Positions 58,688 to 64,000 of a stretch of 64,000 bases of DNA are shown here, one piece after another; position 1 is the first letter of the stretch, and each line of letters starts with the position of its first letter. Under the pieces are notes generated by a model. The model was not told where the DNA came from. It saw nothing but the letters and a program-made list of their open reading frames with translations, and ran no database searches. Made by a program: the position numbers and the translations under genes. Source of the DNA: Taiwanofungus camphoratus (lineage: Eukaryota > Basidiomycota > Agaricomycetes > Polyporales > Taiwanofungaceae); NCBI GenBank assembly GCA_003999685.1, contig CP021224.1:1488001-1552000 (forward strand), written 5' to 3'.

Positions 58688-61417
58688 TCAGCGATTGAGA
58701 GGAAAATTCCTGATGTCGAGCATCTCCCCGGTTTTAGCTCGCTTCGACTGCGGAGTAGGTGATCCAGGTTCTTCAAGGTAGGTGGGCAATGTTGGCGGGG
58801 GAGTTGGCGGATCCTGTGTCTCAACGGCCGTCTTCTGTGTCCCGGCGGCCGTCTTCTGTGTCTTAGGCGAAGACAAATCCCAATGTCCTTGCAAGTCCCG
58901 ATGTCGTCGTGCCTCCTCATGTTCCCTCAATTCCGCGTACTCTTTTTCAGCATCTGCAGGTCTCTTTTCCAACTCGTCCTCCATCGTCTGGAATGCGTTT
59001 ATGACGGCCTCGTAGATTTCGACGTCGAAATTGCGTTTCTCATCGGCGTACGCTTTGGCCAAGATATCATAGAACTTCCCCAAAAGGGGTAAAAGGGGTT
59101 CACACCAATCCGTAACATGGTCTATGACCACCGAACCGAATGATTCAGGAAGTCTGAATACTTCCTTTTTCATCAAAACCAGCTCACGGTCAGTCCCTTC
59201 AAACAGTCCCTTGAATGTTTCGCAAAACCCATCGTCCGTGGAGTTTGGGGTTATGAGCTCTTCCCGGCGCCTTGCTGGGCCGCTCCGAGACATGCAAAGC
59301 CAGACCAGAACCCAGAAGAAACTCTCTAGGTCATGAATGAAGTCGTGTTTCGGCTGTAATTGCGGCATTGTCTTAGGACGTTTTAGGTTGCCCTCTCGTT
59401 TGCTGTAGGCCCAAAGAGGACTTTTTCCCAGTATTTCGGGGGATATGAATGGACGTGTGCCCTGTATAAAAATAAAGTCATTAAACATATGATTGACGGT
59501 GTCGTGATTGATATACCGATAAGGGATCATCGAGGAGCGGTTCACGACCAGAATTGAGTATAATCGCATTTTCGTAGTCAATCAAAATTCCTCGATAGCC
59601 AGGTATAGGTTTGGAGGCGATTAATATATTCCCTATGCTGATATCTCGATGCAGCACGTTCCTCTGGAAGGAGTTACGGTGGCCTGAAAAATGAAATCGC
59701 TAGCATGCTTGTGTCAACACTTCGGTATAGCCAAAGGTGACTCACCGACAATAGCATCCTTAAATGCCCCTACCATCTCGAGAAGTGACTTCGCGAACTT
59801 GATTGGCCAACCATACGTTTTCATCACCAGCCTAGAGTGTGTTTTCCCACGAGGTTGTACATCCTTTAGTTGTATCCCTTCGGGTAAGGATTCCCTTGGC
59901 ACGTAATCCTGGTCAATGTAATACGTGACACTGTGCCACTCTTCACCAGGAGAGTGGATGGGGTACCGAGGCACTTGCTTCTGCCTTGCATCTATGGCGA
60001 TAGGAGTTCCTTCTGGTGCCAAGTCGCGTCGAATTAGGTTCCGAGTCGTATCGAGCTGCTCGTCTACCATGACTGCACAATATGAATGCAATTTCGCAAC
60101 ACCTTCACAGTCGCCAATTTCCGCGTACAGTTTGCCCTCGAGATCGCGCCTGTCATCCCTCCAAGTATCTTTCACGATATATATCTATCAAGTAAAAGTA
60201 CGATGAGTTCGAACATGGATAATCAACAGTTAGATGGCCGTACCTCACGTTCACTTTCAGGCAAGCCCATATCTTTCTCATGCCAAGCTTTCCAAACACG
60301 AGTGGCTCGCCCGCGGATCACCTCTGCTCGCGAAAGGCTAATAGACTTCCACAAAATAAACGTCTCCATGACGTCTGCCTGCATCTCCACTGGGTTGCCT
60401 TCCTTCTGCATTGGCATTTGAACCACCCAATAACATTCAACCGGGTTCCCCACCGAGTAGTCATGTTCGTATGAGGGCTTCGAAGCGGAAGCCGAGAATA
60501 CCGATGGACGCTCGAGTGCTTGCTTCGGTATAGCGCGCATGGTAGTGTCCCATCCGAGTTGGGATGCTGGAAGGGTTGCTATTGCAGCAATGACACGTAT
60601 GAGCTTGTGAGGCTCCTGCAGGTGAAGCCGTCAGTGTCGGGGTCGGCAATACATATAATTGACCTACCGTGTGCATATCAAACATCTCCGAGCCAAGGAC
60701 TCCAGAACGGTCCGCCAAATAGACATAAAGATTTCTCGCAGCTAGGACCAACCCGTAAACAAAGCGTCGATCATGGGATTCGTAGAAAACTTGTCGTTGG
60801 TATCCCAGAAGTTGAAGAAGAGCTGGTGCTTCAGACTGAGCTTTCTTCACTTCCATTGGAACGTGAATGCGAGACCACGGTGCCTTTGGAGGCGACTTCT
60901 TCGCCTCTACCTCTGGTCCTGGCTCAGGAAAGTTCAGAACAGCGACTATGTCAGGCTTCAGGTCCGCAGCCTTTGTATCTGAGAGGGCAGGAGAACGGTT
61001 AGGGTCGGAGAGCCACCGGACTGGGAGTTTGCTGGATGTGGTGCAAGACTGTGTGATGAAATTGGCAACATTTACGAATGGCTCATAGAGTAAAGCCTCC
61101 TGACGTATTGTCTTCTCTCTAGGAAACCCATTCCAGAGGGTCTCCTTGACACTATACACCGGAGGGTTCATGGAGCAAGCCTTCCTGTAGATTTCCTCAA
61201 CAAGCGAGGGGCAGACAGGAAAGAATGTGTCGAGAAAGTGCGGGGTGCTCGAGAAGACAGAATATCGGAGCTCATCGCGAAGTTCAGCATTGACTTGATG
61301 AGCAAGGGTCTTATACTCGGCCTGCTGAGAATGAGTGGTCTCACTTCTGTTTTTGCCCAAAGGTGTATTTTGCCAAATCAGACGGGGAAGACGCTTGATG
61401 TCAGGAGCCGACGACAT
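58688..61417 (-). CDS. Fungal-type protein kinase (FunK1 family), complete
   Basis: Five exons join in frame with GT-AG introns: 61,417-60,668, 60,615-60,244, 60,184-59,746, 59,683-59,517 and 59,461-58,688, giving 833 residues. Introns are 52, 59, 62 and 55 bases. N-terminal FunK1 segment: ALLYEPFVNVANFI, PDIVAVLNFPE, VPMEVKK and LYVYLADRSGVLGSEMFD. Kinase core: HRD at residues 532-534 with Asn539, IDYE at 555-558 in the place of DFG, and GTRPFISPEIL at 577. The C-terminus is Pro/Thr-rich with a basic KRAK. FunK1 kinases are expanded in mushrooms and linked to multicellular development; substrates are unknown. The catalytic residues are present, so it is probably active. Confidence 0.93.
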
Positions 61418-62346
61418 ACCCGGAACCAGGGGAGGTTTCAGTTAGCTCATCGAAAGAACGCTTCATATTAAGCTACGGACAGCCGCAGTGCCACAACGAT
61501 ATCTTGACCAAAGGAGCATGAACGGACCGCAGGTCAGAGCAAACGCTCTAGCACGGGAGACGGCACTCCATATCTCACCTTAAAATATGCTCGGCAAATA
61601 CCATTGCATATTGTGACCAATGCTGAGAGCTTTATTCACGCGGCATATGGTTCTGCAAACTCTAGATATGTTATTCACGAGTCATAAATTCTAGGGCGCA
61701 ATTTATAAATTCTTATTGTTCTAATATATAGCATTTGCCGGTTCAAATATGTGAACACCTGATAGCGTTACGCATATGGTAAATGTGGTGTTCTATATGG
61801 CATCGACCCATATGTTCTCCCAATTTTATGAATATGCAAGCTTGGATTATTCTGAATTTGTCCACTCACTGATGTTAGGATATGCTACAACTAAATACAT
61901 AAAGAGATATTATAAATGTGGATTTACATATGTCAGGGTGTGATAGTGATTGGCACATGCAGAATATGTAGACACCACAAATTGAGCGGTCCACTGAGCG
62001 GTCCACTGAGGTTAACTTAAGAGGCCAAACCATGTTTCGCAAACGCACCAGATGGCTCTAAGTACAGTGCATTTTGTTCGCACGTCTAAGGCCATTGTTC
62101 TACAGGCCGGGAACTGGTTTTGCTGTAGTAGAGTGATCTTACCATGCAGCACTAGCCAGACAGAATCTACCAGGGGCACAAGCTCAAGCTCAAGTCCCGA
62201 AGCACAATCAACACAGACAGAGATACATTTGCAGGTATAAATGTAAAAAGAGATACAGAGAACTACACTATGTGTGGAAGCAACAGAGCATTTGTCAAAG
62301 CATGAGCGCAACATAAGAAAATGAGGGCAACCGGAAGACTATCTAT
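61418..62346. other. AT-rich intergenic region, no gene seen
   Basis: Upstream of the kinase start. Contains AT-rich sequence around 61,660-61,960. A short open frame at 62,012-62,314 has no recognisable motif. The kinase promoter should lie at 61,418-61,700 but no TATA box is obvious. Confidence 0.5.
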
Positions 62347-63710
62347 CTATCTCCTCCTGGGCTTTACCCTTGGATCGACAATCCATACCAGATTCCTTTG
62401 ATCTTCCGGTATTTTCTGACGATTACCATCCACCTGCAACATCCACAGACCCTCTTGCCTAGAATTTTGACTACTTGTTGCCTTGTCTATTAATCCTGCA
62501 TTGGGACTGGTGATAGTTATTGCAAGGGCTCCAGTGCAAGCTAGAGAATGTTTCAAGTAGCAAGGGGGGACCCACAACAGCATCACCGACAATCATGTCT
62601 TGAACTCCACAGCCATCTTACCATCTCGGGGTAGAAGGCCAGGGACAGTGTTCACCCACGTACCTTCGTGCCTGCCATCTTCGAAGCCCACAACACCCTG
62701 TTCTTTGTGGGGCTTGGTATTGATGAGCTGCGTCGGCACAACGTACGTCTCTAGTGCACAGGCAAATGTCAGCAGTAAGAGCCACTCTGCAGTTCCAGCT
62801 GCCAAGATATATATCAATGTCAGTCAACATCTACACAAAACATCAGTACTCACGTGTGGGTATGAAATCCATGGGCACAACTGGTGCTTCTGGTGTCCAT
62901 TTGTGAAGTAATAAATGCAGGTCTGATGAACCTGGCATTCAAGAGGATGGATCCCACGTGGGATCAACGGCCAACACTGACAACGATTCAGCAGATGCTT
63001 CAAGTTTGAGGACAGAGGACTGGGGAGTGGAGGGCTGGGGAGTAGAGGGCCGAGGAGTAGAGGGCCGAGGAGTGGAGGGCCGAGGAGTGGAAGGCCCAGG
63101 AAATTGTGCCCCCACACCCTCAGACCTGATTTGAATTGATGGGTCGAGAGGGAGAAGTCGACTGCCATGGGACCTGAGCGGATATACATCAGCATCCATT
63201 TCAATGTTAAAAGTGGGATACATATACCAGAACGCTAGCTGCAAGAAAGAAAATGCATACAACTGTCCAACTGGTGTCACCATCTCAACGTCAATTGTTG
63301 AGACATTGACACTTTTAATGTATCCCAGATAGCCCTTGAACGGACCTGAGATGACCTGGACCATCTGCATAATCCATGGATTATGCATCGGACAGTTAGA
63401 GAATAAGTGCATATCACTCGGTATGCTCTCTGGATTCGCAAAAGTTAGTTGTGGGTCATGCCATGTAATGTCGTCTTGCAACACTTTGACCTGTGAGAAT
63501 GAATGTCAGCAGTTATAGAAGGTTTCAAAAAAAAAGGCGCACACTCTCATCTGTGTGGCGCTCGGCAAATGTCAAGTCTATCGTGTCTACAACTATGACA
63601 ATACCCTCTCACCTGTACTGAGCATCTGCTTGTACTCTCACATTGTCGCCAACTTTGAAGTGGCACTGTAAGCATCTGAGAGGCACCAAAACAATGTCGA
63701 CCGCTGATGA
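62347..63710 (-). pseudogene. KOW-domain (SPT5-like) protein, decayed
   Basis: Three exons on the minus strand: about 63,703-63,543 (VPLRCLQCHFKVGDNVRV, a KOW-type start), 63,490-62,854 (MVQVISGPFKGYLGYIKSV, a second KOW motif, then a repeated STPRP tract) and 62,798-62,347 (GTAEWLLLLTFACALETYV ... VWIVDPRVKPRRR). Introns are GT-AG. KOW motifs bind RNA or ribosomal/transcription factors, as in SPT5. Three in-frame TGA codons (near 63,608, 62,938 and 62,595) would each be CGA before a single C-to-T change, so it is a pseudogene by CpG decay. The 5' end is not defined. Sense of the family: many mushroom genomes have multi-copy KOW genes of this type (recollection, unchecked). Confidence 0.65.
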
Positions 63711-63852
63711 GTCCTGTGGCCTCCTGGGCCCCGAATCGTGATTTTAGGAGCTCTCCTATCCCCTAACAGACCATCCTATGACTCTTCTACAGCCTACGAC
63801 AGGTGGGATAGGTTCCTATAATGTTCCTAACACCTCCTTTTCTTCCTAAACC

Positions 63853-64000
63853 TGATACAAACTGGTATCAATGACCGGAAAGCCTTGAACGTGAGGACCT
63901 GGCTACTAAAGATAGTAGTGAGGCTTTATGGACACTGCGTATGTCCTCCTGGGTGAAGTCAATAGAGTTGAGCGAGTACTCAAGTACGAAGTGAGAGGTC
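63853..64000 (-). mobile_element. Gypsy-C LTR, cut by window end
   Basis: TGATACAAACTGG... matches the reverse-oriented C LTR at 21,620 over 148 bases. Solo LTR or element cannot be decided. Confidence 0.85.

Noticed and set aside
62012-62314. Small gene upstream of the kinase
   Set aside because: No motif, no splice support, Cys/Leu-rich composition typical of chance frames in AT-rich DNA.
1-64000. tRNA or rRNA genes
   Set aside because: None seen when reading for cloverleaf arms or conserved rRNA stretches; a covariance-model scan would be needed to exclude weak candidates.

Overview
The window looks like a transposon-rich stretch of a mushroom-forming basidiomycete (Agaricomycetes; an ectomycorrhizal Boletales-like genome is possible, but that is inference). 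The signs are a fungal-type FunK1 protein kinase gene with short 52-62 base introns, several Ty3/Gypsy LTR elements of types common in Agaricomycetes, and a multi-copy zinc-cluster/coiled-coil gene family. The only apparently whole host gene is a FunK1 kinase at 58,688-61,417 (minus strand, five exons).

The dominating feature is a giant palindrome. Bases 14,576-26,561 reappear as their reverse complement at 26,834-38,819 (position x pairs with 53,395-x). I found no difference over about 12 kb, including homopolymers and a trinucleotide microsatellite, and the arms are separated by a 272-base unpaired spacer. Outside these arms the inverted symmetry continues as a mosaic: the gag regions of a Gypsy element diverge, and then an almost identical outer inverted repeat (437-2,338 against 46,891-48,792) carries a broken kinase fragment at each end. 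Either a very recent fold-back duplication or conversion, or an assembly artefact, could explain the perfect arms.

Left to right: kinase fragment (1-602); unrecognised DNA (603-2,338); Gypsy-A copy A1 (from 2,339), interrupted by a solo LTR of its own family (4,032-5,011) and by a younger chromovirus, Gypsy-B (5,294-13,397, LTRs about 1.5% different); A1 pol (14,676-18,871); an antisense zinc-cluster gene (19,252 to about 20,060); a 34-base tandem repeat; an acidic-protein gene; a second zinc-cluster gene fragment; and Gypsy-C copy C1 (21,620-26,833), in which the palindrome centre lies. The mirror image follows to 38,819. Beyond it are gag and partial LTR of another Gypsy-A (A3), then Gypsy-A copy A2 in the opposite direction (41,167-45,672) with the antisense zinc-cluster gene between pol and its 3' LTR, more A LTRs, the outer repeat, the C-terminal part of a kinase pseudogene, Gypsy-C copy C2 (48,793-55,840), two A LTR pieces, the N-terminal part of the same kinase pseudogene (57,082-58,330), the whole kinase gene, a decayed KOW-domain gene (62,347 to about 63,710), and the beginning of another C LTR (63,853 to the end).

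The points most worth following are the perfect palindrome, the antisense intron-bearing cargo gene shared by two Gypsy-A copies, a zinc-knuckle third gene downstream of pol in Gypsy-B and Gypsy-C, and matched, covarying LTR/primer-site pairs that indicate self-primed reverse transcription.
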